Below, one piece after another: positions 8,855-17,473 of a stretch of 64,000 nt of DNA. The first letter of the stretch is position 1; the number at the start of each line of letters is the position of its first letter. This DNA comes from Streptomyces sp. cf386. Lineage in GTDB: Bacteria > Actinomycetota > Actinomycetes > Streptomycetales > Streptomycetaceae. The position numbers were made by a program, and so were the translations under genes. The stretch lies in NCBI RefSeq assembly GCF_900103585.1, contig NZ_FNHV01000020.1:109753-173752 (forward strand), in the 5' to 3' direction. A model generated the notes under the pieces. It ran no database searches, had not been told where the DNA came from, and was given only the letters and a program-made list of their open reading frames with translations.

Positions 8855-9841
8855 GTGTCCACTCACCTCGCCCGCCGCCGCACCGCCGCAGCCGCGCTCG
8901 GACTCGCCTCCGCCCTCGTCCTCGCCGCCTGCAGCAACCCCACCGAGGGCGGCACGACCGAGGTCGCGGCCACGTCGGGCGCCAAGACGAAGATCAACAT
9001 CAGTCCCGACCAGGACCGCGTCACCACAGGCAAGGTCGACTCCATAGCCGCCGAGGTCCCGGAGAAGATCCGCAAGAGAGGCGCCCTGGAACTCGTCGCC
9101 TCGTCCGGCTCCGCCGCGCCGCTGACCTTCTACGCCACCGACAACAAGACGGTCATCGGCGTCGAGCCCGACCTCGCGTACCTGGTCTCCGATGTGCTCG
9201 GCCTCAAGCCGCACATCAACACGGTGTCCTGGGAGAACATCTTCGTCGGTCTCGACAGCGCCAAGTACGACGCCGGCTTCAGCAACATCACCGTCACCGA
9301 GGAGCGCAAGGAGAAGTACGACTTCGCCACCTACCGCGAGGACAACCTGGCCTTCGAGGCGAAGAAGGGCAGCGGCCTGCAGATCACCGGGCCGAAGGAC
9401 GTGGCGGGCCGGACCGTCGCCGTGGGCAGCGGCACCAACCAGGAGAAGCTGCTGATCGAGTGGAGCAAGGAGAACGAGAAGGCCGGTCGCAAGCCGGTCG
9501 ACATCAAGTACTACCAGAACGACAGCGATACCTATCTCGCCCTCCAGTCCGGCCGTATCGACCTCTACCTCGGTCCCAACCCCACCGCCGCCTACCACGC
9601 GGCCACCACTGGCAAGACCGAGGTCGTCGGCACCTACTCCGGTGCCGGAGCCACCCTCCAGGGCCTCATCGCGGCCACCACCAAGAAGGACAGCGGCCTC
9701 GCCAAGCCCCTCGCCGACGCCCTCAACCACGTCATCGAGAACGGGACATACGCCAAGGTGCTGAAGCGCTGGGGTCTGTCCGACGAGGCCGTGACCAAGT
9801 CGGAGATCAACCCGCCGGGCCTGCCCAGGACCAACAAGTAG
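8855..9841 (+). CDS. Second amino acid-type ABC substrate-binding lipoprotein
   Basis: 328-residue SBP_bac_3 family lipoprotein starting at GTG 8855 after AAGGAG. Lipobox LVLAACS is followed by a Thr/Ser-rich linker. The folded part shows GALELVASSGSAAPLTFYAT, DVLGLKPHINTVSWENIFVG and RKEKYDFATYREDNLAFEAK. It lies 54 bases after the ATPase and is probably in the same operon. It is divergent from the binding protein at 6147, suggesting a second ligand. Confidence 0.9.
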   Translation: MSTHLARRRTAAAALGLASALVLAACSNPTEGGTTEVAATSGAKTKINISPDQDRVTTGKVDSIAAEVPEKIRKRGALELVASSGSAAPLTFYATDNKTVIGVEPDLAYLVSDVLGLKPHINTVSWENIFVGLDSAKYDAGFSNITVTEERKEKYDFATYREDNLAFEAKKGSGLQITGPKDVAGRTVAVGSGTNQEKLLIEWSKENEKAGRKPVDIKYYQNDSDTYLALQSGRIDLYLGPNPTAAYHAATTGKTEVVGTYSGAGATLQGLIAATTKKDSGLAKPLADALNHVIENGTYAKVLKRWGLSDEAVTKSEINPPGLPRTNK

Positions 9842-9873
9842 CCGCCGGCCGGGCGGCACCGGCAGGATCGGGC

Positions 9874-10392
9874 ATGCTCATCGTCCTGTGCGGACTGCCC
9901 GGCACCGGCAAGACGACTCTGGCGAGGTTGCTGGCCACCCGGATCGGCGCGGTCCACCTGCGGATCGACACCATCGAGCAGGCGATCGTCCGCTCCGGTC
10001 TGGCCCGGCACCCCGTCGGGTCGGCCGGCTACGTCGTCGGATACGCCCTGGCCGAGGAACATCTCCGACAGGGAGTGACTGTCATCGCCGAGTCGGTCAA
10101 CCCGCTGGCCGTGACCCGGGACGCTTGGCGTGACGTCGGCTCGGCGGCCGGAGCCGTGACCGTCGAGGTGGAGGTGGTCTGCTCGGATCCCGCCGAGCAT
10201 CGGCACCGCGTGACGGCGCGGTCCGTGGACATCCCCGGACTGCCCCTGCCCGACTGGCCACAGGTGCTCGCCCGCGCCTACGAGCCGTGGGAGCGCGAGC
10301 ACCTGGTGATCGACACCGCCGGACAGAGCCCGCACGAGTCGTTGGCCCGGCTCGTGCGACAGCTCGACGAGCGCGGAGCGGCACCGGAGTGA
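9874..10392 (+). CDS. P-loop AAA family kinase-like protein
   Basis: 172-residue cytoplasmic protein with Walker A LCGLPGTGKTTLARLLA at the N-terminus and VIAESVNPLAVTRDAWRDV in the middle. This resembles small gluconate/chloramphenicol-phosphotransferase-like ATPases. It starts at ATG 9874, 32 bases after the binding protein, and may be the last gene of the transporter operon. The substrate is unknown. Such P-loop proteins also occur as stand-alone genes, so a sulfur role is not supported beyond position. Confidence 0.75.
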   Translation: MLIVLCGLPGTGKTTLARLLATRIGAVHLRIDTIEQAIVRSGLARHPVGSAGYVVGYALAEEHLRQGVTVIAESVNPLAVTRDAWRDVGSAAGAVTVEVEVVCSDPAEHRHRVTARSVDIPGLPLPDWPQVLARAYEPWEREHLVIDTAGQSPHESLARLVRQLDERGAAPE

Positions 10393-10456
10393 GCCCGAAC
10401 GACCCGGCACGGACGGTCCGTTGACACCCTCACGCTCCGCGTGCTTGCATCGCGCC

Positions 10457-10540
10457 ATGCCACCGCAGGAACCTCTGATACGCCGCCGCACCGTGGACCT
10501 CGTCCGCGTGGCCGCCGCGCTGTGTCGGTTCCCCGGCTGA
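10457..10540 (+). CDS. Sulfur-regulon leader peptide 3 (27 aa)
   Basis: ATG 10457 to TGA 10540 encodes a peptide with the core RRRTVDLVRVAAALCRFPG, matching the family pattern R-R-x-V-D-L-x-R-V with Cys near the end. A TTGACA box at 10421-10426 is the likely -35. It precedes the molybdopterin oxidoreductase by 147 bases and so puts that gene in the same leader-controlled set as the sulfonate genes. Confidence 0.85.
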   Translation: MPPQEPLIRRRTVDLVRVAAALCRFPG

Positions 10541-10687
10541 TCACCGCGCGCCCCCTCGCCACATCCTCCAACAGCCGTGCCCATCGGCCCTGTTGGATTC
10601 GACGGCCCGGTCCGTGGATGCCCCCAGCGCTCGGCCCGCGCCGTCCCCCACCATGTCCGGCCTCCACACTCACGACGAGGACCCGTC

Positions 10688-11977
10688 ATGCCCGCATCCG
10701 CTGTGCCTCCGCCCCGTCCCGCGACCCGCGTCGACGAGTCCGCCTACGACCGTCGCAGGCTGCGCCAGTGGCTAGCCGGGGACGCCAGGGCGGACGGGGT
10801 CAGCCGCCGTCGGCTGCTCACTCTGCTCGCCGCCACGGCGGCCGCGACCGCGCTCCCCGCGCCGGCTCCGGCCCGCGCCGCCGACACCCCGATCGTCAAA
10901 CCGCTGCCACCCGAGTGGTTCATCCAGCGCGGTACCAACGCCGAGACCCGCTGGGAGGCCCTGCGCGGCACCGGCCACCACACCCCGAACGAGCTGTTCT
11001 TCGTCCGCAACCACACCACCACTCCCGTCCTGGACGCCGCCGACTGGCGACTGCGGCTGTGGGGCAGCGGGCTGCGCGGCACCCCCGGCGAGGACAGGCC
11101 GGTGGAGTTCGGATACGACGATCTGCGCGCCCTGCCCGCCGTCACCCGGACCGCGTTCGTCGAGTGCGCCGGAAACGGCCGTAGCCACTACACGACACAG
11201 CAGGGCGAGACGGTCACCGGCACCGCCTGGACGCTGGGCGCGATCGGCGTCGCCCGCTGGCGCGGGGTGCGCCTCGCCGATGTCCTGCGCAGAGCGGGGC
11301 TGTCCCCGTACGCCGTGGATGTGCAGCCGCGTGGCCTGGACGCCGAGTTCGTCAGCGGCGGGGAGAGCCTCGGCCGGGTGCGGCGTCCGCTGCCGCTGGC
11401 CAAGGCGGTGGACGACGTGCTGCTCGCGTACGAGATGAACGGCGAGCCGCTGCCGTACGACCACGGGTATCCGGTGCGGGTGGTGGTGCCCTCGTGGGTG
11501 GGGATCTCGTCGATCAAGTGGGTCGGCGACATCGAGGTATCCGCGCAGCCGTTGTTCTCACCGTGGAACACCACCTTCTACCGGCTGTACGGCCCCTCCC
11601 ACCCGCCGGAGGGCAGCGCGCCGCTCACCCGGCAGACGATCAAGAGCGCCTTCGAGCTGGCCAGTGGAGCCACCTTCCCGGTGGGGGAGGGTCAGGTGCT
11701 GCACGGCCGGTCCTGGTCGGGCGCGGGCGCCGTCGCGAGGGTCGACGTCAGCACCGACGGCGGCGCGAGCTGGCGCAGGGCCCGACTGCACGACCGGCCC
11801 CGCGCCGACACCTGGACCCGCTGGTCCGTCCCCTGGAAGCCCGAGACACCCGGCGCCACCCACCTCCTGGCCCGCGCCACCGACACCGCAGGCCGCCGCC
11901 AGCCGGACGTCTCCGTGCCCAACACACAGGGCTATCTGTTCGACGCGGTAGTGCGCCATCCGGTGACCGTGGTCTGA
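10688..11977 (+). CDS. Tat-exported molybdopterin sulfite oxidase-like enzyme
   Basis: 429-residue protein of the sulfite oxidase family. A twin-arginine signal SRRRLLTLLAAT near residues 39-50 directs export. The Mo-pterin domain carries FVECAGNGRSHY, whose Cys160 should bind molybdenum. The C-terminal dimerisation domain shows VARVDVSTDGGASWRRARL, the Mo-co dimer Ig-like fold. It would oxidise sulfite released by the sulfonate monooxygenases to sulfate outside the membrane. It follows leader peptide 3 and is convergent with lysR without a gap. Haem partners are not seen nearby. Other substrates are possible in this family. Confidence 0.88.
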   Translation: MPASAVPPPRPATRVDESAYDRRRLRQWLAGDARADGVSRRRLLTLLAATAAATALPAPAPARAADTPIVKPLPPEWFIQRGTNAETRWEALRGTGHHTPNELFFVRNHTTTPVLDAADWRLRLWGSGLRGTPGEDRPVEFGYDDLRALPAVTRTAFVECAGNGRSHYTTQQGETVTGTAWTLGAIGVARWRGVRLADVLRRAGLSPYAVDVQPRGLDAEFVSGGESLGRVRRPLPLAKAVDDVLLAYEMNGEPLPYDHGYPVRVVVPSWVGISSIKWVGDIEVSAQPLFSPWNTTFYRLYGPSHPPEGSAPLTRQTIKSAFELASGATFPVGEGQVLHGRSWSGAGAVARVDVSTDGGASWRRARLHDRPRADTWTRWSVPWKPETPGATHLLARATDTAGRRQPDVSVPNTQGYLFDAVVRHPVTVV

Positions 11978-12924
11978 TCAGGCACCCTCGCTGCGGGACG
12001 GAGCGCCGCACGCCCGGGCGTTGCGCACGAACAGCTCGTGCAGATCGCGTACCGCCCGGGGGACGGAGCCGGAGTCGCGGCGCTCCAGGACCAGCAGCAC
12101 CTCGGTCGCGTCTCCCGCGAGCGGCCGTACGGTGATCGCGCCCCGCCGCGAGCGCAGCGAATGGGGGTCCCCCCGGCCGAAGGCTGGGGGAGGGTCGCCG
12201 AGGACACTGAAGTCGGGCAGCACCGTCGCCCCCAGCCCCTCGGCGACCATCAGCTTGCCCATCTCGGCGCCGTCGGTGGAGTACGAGAAGGAGGGCGTAC
12301 GGCCGCTCAGCAGCCGGTGCAGGAAACGGTGCATGACATAGCCGGACCGCATCACGACCAGCAGGCTGTCCGCGTCCACCGCGTCCAGGGCCGCCAGCGG
12401 ACTGTCCGGGCGCACGCACACCACCGGCCGGCCGCGCAGCACCTCGGTCGTCTCGAAGCCGGGCGGCAGGTCGTCGCCCTCCAGGTAGTTCACCAGCCCC
12501 AGGTCGAACGCGCCCTCCAGCAGCCCGCGATGGATCTCGGACTGCTGCGCGCCGACCAGCTCGACCTGGGTCACCGGGTGCGCGGCCGGAACTCCCGCAC
12601 GGTCGGGATGACCAGCGGCACGGTGGCCGTGTTGACCGTGCCGAGCCGCACCATCCGGCTGATGCGGTGCTGGTCACCTGCCGCGCCCCGCAGCCGGTCG
12701 ACCGCGTCCAGCACGCTCATGATGTGCGGCAGCAGCTCCCGGCCCTCGTCGCTGATCTTCGCCCCGGACCGCTTGCGCTCCAGCAGATCCACACCGAGCT
12801 CGCGCTCCAGGTTGCGCACGGTCTCGCTGAGCGCGGGCTGGGACAGATGCAGTTCCTCGGCGGCCCGCCGCAGCGACCCCGACCGGGTGACGGCGGCGAT
12901 GTATTCGAGCTGTTCTATACGCAC
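11978..12924 (-). pseudogene. LysR-family transcriptional regulator split by a frameshift
   Basis: The N-terminal winged helix reads RIEQLEYIAAVTRSGSL and ELHLSQPALSETVRNLEREL from GTG 12924. The substrate-binding domain (VELVGAQQSEIHRGLLEGAF onward) continues in another frame. The break is near 12580-12590: adding one G in the CCGGCCG stretch would restore EFRAAHPVTQVEL. The first half ends in TGA at 12571 and the second could restart at an overlapping GTG 12574. A 32-base element (12161-12192) also lies in the distal part in frame. It faces the sfnG unit and leader 4, where a CysB-like regulator is expected. It is either inactive or a sequencing error. Confidence 0.75.
12161..12192 (-). repeat. 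Short palindromic element, copy B, inside lysR
   Basis: On the minus strand it reads CTCCCCCA, a short loop around GCCTTCGGC, then CGGGGGGACCCCCAT. It shares both ends with copies A and C but has a shorter loop. It adds the residues PPPAFGRGDPH to the C-terminal domain of the LysR protein without stopping translation. Confidence 0.75.
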
Positions 12925-12952
12925 GACAGGAGACTGCTGCCCGCCGTACACC

Positions 12953-13014
12953 GGGTTCAAGGGAAACCCTGTCACAACCTGGTGAGTACCGACTCTCAGC
13001 ATGTGGAATCACAT
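12953..13014. promoter_or_regulatory. Candidate LysR-binding region between lysR and leader 4
   Basis: Two inverted repeats lie in the divergent promoter region: GGGTT-N7-AACCC (12953-12969) and ATGTG-N4-CACAT (13001-13014). A TTGACC -35 candidate for the sfnG unit follows at 13025. LysR proteins usually bind such dyads upstream of their target. I cannot say which one is used, or whether the broken regulator still binds. Confidence 0.35.
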
Positions 13015-13061
13015 CCGGGCATTCTTGACCGGTCGGACTCCCCGCTGCTTTGATCGAAGGC

Positions 13062-13142
13062 ATGAAGCGACAGGACCTCACGCGGCGACGCCATGTCGAC
13101 CTTGCGCGTGTCTCCAGCTCCTGCTGTCGCTGTCGGGTCTGA
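13062..13142 (+). CDS. Sulfur-regulon leader peptide 4 (26 aa)
   Basis: ATG 13062 to TGA 13142 encodes a peptide with the core TRRRHVDLARVSSSCCRCRV. It is the best match to the family, with three cysteines in the last six residues. TTGACC lies 37 bases upstream. It precedes the sfnG coding region by 189 bases, a stretch that could form attenuator structures and in which I see no other gene. Confidence 0.9.
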   Translation: MKRQDLTRRRHVDLARVSSSCCRCRV

Positions 13143-13331
13143 GCGCACCCGAGGGAAACCCTCGCACTCGCGCTGATCTTCCTGTGTGAATTCCAACTGC
13201 CGGCCGTTTCCCTCGGCGATTTCGGCTTTCCCGGGAACGGCGTGCCCGCACGCCCGACTCCCGATCACCGAACACATTTCCCTGTGGCCGCACGCGCCCT
13301 TTCGCGTGCGCATTCCCGCCAGGAGCCCTCC

Positions 13332-14381
13332 ATGCCCGTCCCGCCCGGATCCGACCCCGCCCGCTTCGCCTACTGGGTGCCGAACGTCAGCGGCGGCCTG
13401 GTCACCAGCACCATCGAGCAGCGCACCGACTGGGGCTACGACTACAACCGCGAACTGGCCGTCCTCGCCGAGAACAACGGCTTCGACTACGCCCTCAGCC
13501 AGGTCCGCTACATGGCCGGCTACGGCGCCGAGTTCCAGCACGAGTCGACCAGCTTCAGTCTCGCCCTGCTGCTCGCCACCCAGCGGCTGGTTCAAGGGCG
13601 AGTTCACCGCCCTCGGGGAGCCCTGGCTGGAGCACGACGAGCTCCCCCAGTTCTCGGCTTCGCTCGAACCGGGGGGACCCCCATCCGACGCTCGGAGGAG
13701 TTCATCCGCGCCCTGCGCCAGATCTGGACGGAGGACCACACCGAACTCGCCGGAGACTTCTACCGGTTGCGCGACTTCTCCCTCAAGCCCAAGCCGCTGA
13801 ACACCCCCGAGTGCCCCCACCCGGAGATCTTCCAGGGCGGCAACTCCACCGCCGCCCGCGCCATGGCGGGCCGTGTCTCCGACTGGTACTTCAGCAACGG
13901 CAAGGACTTCGACGGCGTCACCGAGCAGATCGCCGACGTCCGCGCGTCCGCCGCCCAAGTGGGCCGCAGGGCACCGAAGTTCGGCCTCAACGGCTTCCTC
14001 ATCGCCCGGGACGCCGAGGCCGAGGCCCGCGACACGCTCCGCGAGATCGTCGCCAAGGCCGACACGCAGGCCGTCCACGGCTTCCGCGACGCCGTCCAAC
14101 AGGCCGGCCGGTCCACCGCCGACGGCAAGGGCATGTGGCAGGACTCCAACTTCGAGGACCTCGTCCAGTACAACGACGGCTTCCGCACGGGCCTGATCGG
14201 CACGCCCGAGCAGATCGCCGAGCGGATCGTCGCCTTCAAGCGCCTCGGCGTCGACCTCTTCCTCCTCGGCTTCCTGCACTACCTGGAGGAGGTCGAGTAC
14301 TTCGGCAAGCGGGTGCTGCCGCTCGTCCGCGAACTGGAGGCCCAGGAAGCCGAGTCCGAGCCCCTCGCCGCCCGAGCCTGA
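13332..14381 (+). pseudogene. sfnG: Dimethylsulfone monooxygenase SfnG-like, internally deleted and scrambled
   Basis: The ends are typical SfnG: FAYWVPNVSGGLVTSTIEQR at the start and GLIGTPEQIAERIVAFKRLG near the end, a flavin monooxygenase that turns dimethylsulfone into methanesulfinate. Between ATQRL and RRSEEF the frame reads unrelated residues, while another frame keeps SGWFKGEFTALGEPWLEHDE. About 36 barrel residues seem lost at a CAGCGGCTGG junction (13581-13590), shifting the frame. A 44-base element (13642-13685) then shifts it back, so the frame stays open (349 codons). The missing strand carries part of the flavin pocket, so activity is doubtful. RBS CAGGAG precedes ATG 13332. Confidence 0.8.
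13642..13685 (+). repeat. Short palindromic element, copy C, inside sfnG
   Basis: Reads CTCCCCCA, a loop with CTCGGCTTCGCTCGA, then CGGGGGGACCCCCATC, matching copy A over both ends and much of the loop. It replaces the expected codons for Arg-Tyr after WLEHDE, as copy A replaces Ile-Val, so both copies seem to substitute six bases of host sequence. Confidence 0.8.
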
Positions 14382-14447
14382 CCCGGGGCCCTGTCGTCAC
14401 GGGGCCCCAGCATGCCCGCATCCGACACTCCCCTGAGAGGTCCTCGC

Positions 14448-15005
14448 ATGGCCACCGTCCTGTCCGTCTCCGGAAGCCCCTCCGCCACCTCCCGCACCGC
14501 CCGGCTGCTGCGCCACCTCGACGACCGGCTCGCCGCCCAGGGCCACGAGGTGATCCCGTTCGACGTCCGCACGCTCCCGCCCGAGGCCCTGCTCCACGCG
14601 CAGTTCAACCACCCGGCGATCGTCGAGGCCACCGAGCTGGTCGAGCGCGCGGACGGGATCGTGATCGGCACGCCCGTCTACAAGGCCGCCTACTCCGGCC
14701 TGCTGAAGTCACTGCTCGACCTGCTCCCGCAGTACGCGCTGGCCGGAAAGACCGTCCTGCCGCTGGCCACCGGCGGCAGCACCGCCCACGTTCTGGCCAT
14801 CGACTACGCCCTGCGCCCGGTGCTGAACTCCATGGGCCCCTCCCACATCACGCCGGGCTGGTTCACCCTCGACAAGGACATCAGCGTGGGTGACGACGGC
14901 ACCCTGACCGTCGCACCGGGCGCGGCCGAGGCCCTCGCCCACGTCACCGACCAGTTCTCGCTGGCCCTCGGTGGCCGGCCGACCCTGCTGGCGGCCACCG
15001 GATGA
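14448..15005 (+). CDS. ssuE: NADPH-dependent FMN reductase, SsuE-like
   Basis: 185-residue flavodoxin-fold reductase that supplies reduced FMN to the neighbouring monooxygenases. The FMN phosphate loop is seen in VSGSPSATSRTARLL at the N-terminus, followed by GIVIGTPVYKAAYSGLLKSL and VLPLATGGSTAHVLAIDYAL, all typical of SsuE/MsuE. GAGAGG lies before ATG 14448. Its stop overlaps the start of sfnB (ATGA). Position after sfnG and before sfnB and ssuD supports a shared role. Confidence 0.9.
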   Translation: MATVLSVSGSPSATSRTARLLRHLDDRLAAQGHEVIPFDVRTLPPEALLHAQFNHPAIVEATELVERADGIVIGTPVYKAAYSGLLKSLLDLLPQYALAGKTVLPLATGGSTAHVLAIDYALRPVLNSMGPSHITPGWFTLDKDISVGDDGTLTVAPGAAEALAHVTDQFSLALGGRPTLLAATG

Positions 15006-16198
15006 GCGCCGCGACGGTGATCGCCGACGATGCCGAGGCCCTCGCCGTCGCCGCCGAACTGGCCGCCGACTTCCGCAAGGATGCCGCCGAGCGGGACGCG
15101 CGACGCCGGCTGCCGCACCCGGAACTCCAGCGGCTGTCCGCCTCCGGGCTGCTCGGGGTGACGGTGCCGGCGGAGTTCCGCGGCGCGGACGTCCGTACGG
15201 AGACACTCGCCGGGATCTTCCAGCTGCTGGCCTCGGCCGACGCCAGCCTCGCCCAGATCCCGCAGAGCCACTTCGTGTACGTCAATGTGCTGCGCCGGCA
15301 GGGGACTCGGGAGCAGCGGGAGTTCTTCTTCGGTGAGGTGCTGGCGGGGAAGCGGTTCGGCAACGCCCAGTCCGAGGCGGGCACCAGCCGCGTACAGGAC
15401 ATCTGTACGCGGCTGCGGCGGCGCCCGGATGGGTCGTACGTCCTCGACGGCGTCAAGCACTACTCCACCGGCGCCCTGTTCGCCGACTGGATCCCCGTCC
15501 TCGCCCGCGCCGACGACGACAAGCTGCACGTGGCGTACGTACGGCGCGACGCGCCCGGCGTCACGGTCGTCGACGACTGGGACGGCATGGGACAGCGCAC
15601 CACCGCCAGCGGCACCGTCCGCCTGGAGTCGGTGCCCGTGCCCGCCGACCGGGTGGTGCCGCACCACCTCACCTTCGAGGGGCCCCAACTCCATGGCGCC
15701 GTGGCCCAGTTGCTGCACGCCGCCATTGACGCCGGGATCGCCTCGGGAGCACTCGCCGAGGCCGTGGAGTTCGTCCGCACCAAGAGCCGACCCTGGTTCG
15801 AGAGCGTCGGTGAAGGACACGCGACCGCCGCCGAGGACCCCCTCCTGATCCAGCGGTTCGGTGAGCTGGCGATCCGGGTACGGGCCGCCGACGCGCTGCT
15901 CGCCACCGCCGCCGGGTCCGTGGACGCCGCCCGTGCCGACCTGACCGACGACTCGGCGGCCGAGGCCTCCATCGCGGTCGCCGCCGCCAAAGTGACCGCG
16001 GCGGAGGCGGCCGTGGAGGTCGGCAGCGCGCTCTTCGAGGTCGCCGGCACCCGCGCGGCCCTCGACTCCCTGGGCCTGCACCGCCATTGGCGCGACGCCC
16101 GCACCCACACCCTGCACGATCCGGCGCGCTGGAAGGTCCAGCACATCGGCCGCTATGTGCTGCGCGGCATCCGGCCGCCCCGGCACGGACTGTTGTGA
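15002..16198 (+). CDS. sfnB: SfnB-family sulfur acquisition flavoprotein
   Basis: 398-residue acyl-CoA-dehydrogenase-fold flavin enzyme of the SfnB family, used in growth on organic sulfur compounds. Recognisable blocks are SADASLAQIPQSHFVYVNVL, GNAQSEAGTSRVQD, VLDGVKHYSTGALFADWIPV and DDWDGMGQRTTASGTVRLES, with HRHWRDARTHTLHDPARWK at the C-terminus. It is coupled to ssuE by an ATGA overlap. The family probably oxygenates thioethers or sulfones with reduced flavin. The exact reaction is not established by the sequence. Confidence 0.88.
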   Translation: MSAATVIADDAEALAVAAELAADFRKDAAERDARRRLPHPELQRLSASGLLGVTVPAEFRGADVRTETLAGIFQLLASADASLAQIPQSHFVYVNVLRRQGTREQREFFFGEVLAGKRFGNAQSEAGTSRVQDICTRLRRRPDGSYVLDGVKHYSTGALFADWIPVLARADDDKLHVAYVRRDAPGVTVVDDWDGMGQRTTASGTVRLESVPVPADRVVPHHLTFEGPQLHGAVAQLLHAAIDAGIASGALAEAVEFVRTKSRPWFESVGEGHATAAEDPLLIQRFGELAIRVRAADALLATAAGSVDAARADLTDDSAAEASIAVAAAKVTAAEAAVEVGSALFEVAGTRAALDSLGLHRHWRDARTHTLHDPARWKVQHIGRYVLRGIRPPRHGLL

Positions 16199-16200
16199 CG

Positions 16201-16272
16201 AACGATCCCCATGCGCTGAACGACCCCCATGCGCTGATCGACCCCCATCCGCTGATCGACCCCGATGAGTGA
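16201..16272 (+). repeat. Four 18-base tandem repeats between sfnB and ssuD
   Basis: Four units close to AACGACCCCCATGCGCTG follow one another, the last one diverging to end in GATGAGTGA. They fill nearly the whole gap between the two genes. A possible upstream start for ssuD at ATG 16265 falls inside the last unit, which is one reason to prefer ATG 16295. Confidence 0.8.
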
Positions 16273-16294
16273 ACGCCCCCGATCGGAGACCCCC

Positions 16295-17473
16295 ATGGCC
16301 CTCACCTTCCACTGGTTCCTGCCCACCAACGGCGACAGCCGTCATGTCGTCGGCGGCGGCCACGGCACCCCCGCCACGGTGTCCGGCCGTGACCGGCCGC
16401 CGACGGTCGCCTACCTCAGCCAGATCGCCCGTGCCGCCGAGGACCTGGGCTTCGTGGGCGCGCTGACGCCCACCGGAGCCTGGTGCGAGGATGCGTGGCT
16501 GACCACGGCGATGGTCGCCCAGCACACCGAGCGGCTGAAGTTCCTGGTCGCCTTTCGGCCCGGCTTCGTCTCGCCGACCCTCGCCGCGCAGATGGCGTCC
16601 ACCTTCCAACGGCAGACCGGCGGACGGCTGCTGCTGAACGTGGTGACGGGCGGGGAGAGCCACGAGCAGCGTGCCTACGGCGACTTCCTGGACAAGGACG
16701 ACCGTTACCGCCGTACCGGTGAATTCCTCCAGATCGTCCGGGGGCTGTGGGAGGGCGGTACCGTCGACCTGGTCGGCGAGCACCTCCAGATCGAGGACGC
16801 GAAGCTGGCCCGGGTGCCCGATCCGGTGCCCGAGGTGTACTTCGGCGGCTCCTCGCCCATCGCCGGACAGATCGCCGCCCGGCATGTCGACGTCTACCTC
16901 ACCTGGGGCGAGCCGCCGGCCGCCGTCGCCGAGAAGATCGCCTGGATCCGGGCGCTGGCCGAGAAGGAGGGCCGCAGCGTCCGCTTCGGCATCCGGCTGC
17001 ACGTCATCACCCGGGACACCGCCGAGCAGGCGTGGGACGAGGCGCGGCGGCTGCTGGCCGGGTTCGACACGGAGACGGTACGGGCCGTACAGGCCGGACT
17101 CGCCCGGAGCGAGTCCGAGGGGCAGCAGCGGATGCTCGCGCTGCACGGCGGCAGCTCCGACGACCTGGAGATCTACCCGAACCTGTGGGCCGGCATCGGG
17201 CTGGTGCGGGGAGGCGCGGGCACGGCGCTGGTCGGCAGTCACGACGAGGTCGCCGAGCGGATCGCCGAGTACCACCGGCTGGGCATCGACGAGTTCGTGC
17301 TCTCCGGCTATCCGCACCTGGAGGAGGCGTACTGGTTCGGCGAGGGCGTGCTGCCGAGGCTGGAGGCGCAGGGGCTGTGGACGCACCCGTTCCGCGACGC
17401 GACGGCCGCCCGCACGGTGACTCAGGTCCCCTTCGTGGAGCGGGAATCAGCCAAGGTGACGCGCATTCCCTAG
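16295..17473 (+). CDS. ssuD: Alkanesulfonate monooxygenase, SsuD
   Basis: 392-residue FMNH2-dependent enzyme that cleaves alkanesulfonates to aldehyde and sulfite. It matches SsuD over its length: ALTFHWFLPTNGDSRHVVGG at the start, LLNVVTGGESHEQRAYGDFL, VYFGGSSPIAGQIAARHVDV and SGYPHLEEAYWFGEGVLPRL near the end. The start chosen is ATG 16295 with GGAG seven bases upstream; ATG 16265 would add ten residues. The TAG stop lies within a palindromic operator of the next gene. Partner reductase ssuE is two genes upstream. Confidence 0.92.
   Translation: MALTFHWFLPTNGDSRHVVGGGHGTPATVSGRDRPPTVAYLSQIARAAEDLGFVGALTPTGAWCEDAWLTTAMVAQHTERLKFLVAFRPGFVSPTLAAQMASTFQRQTGGRLLLNVVTGGESHEQRAYGDFLDKDDRYRRTGEFLQIVRGLWEGGTVDLVGEHLQIEDAKLARVPDPVPEVYFGGSSPIAGQIAARHVDVYLTWGEPPAAVAEKIAWIRALAEKEGRSVRFGIRLHVITRDTAEQAWDEARRLLAGFDTETVRAVQAGLARSESEGQQRMLALHGGSSDDLEIYPNLWAGIGLVRGGAGTALVGSHDEVAERIAEYHRLGIDEFVLSGYPHLEEAYWFGEGVLPRLEAQGLWTHPFRDATAARTVTQVPFVERESAKVTRIP

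Noticed and set aside
14804..17386. Long minus-strand open frame opposite ssuE, sfnB and ssuD
   Set aside because: Three well-recognised plus-strand genes explain this stretch; the minus frame shows no domain and only GC-biased residues.
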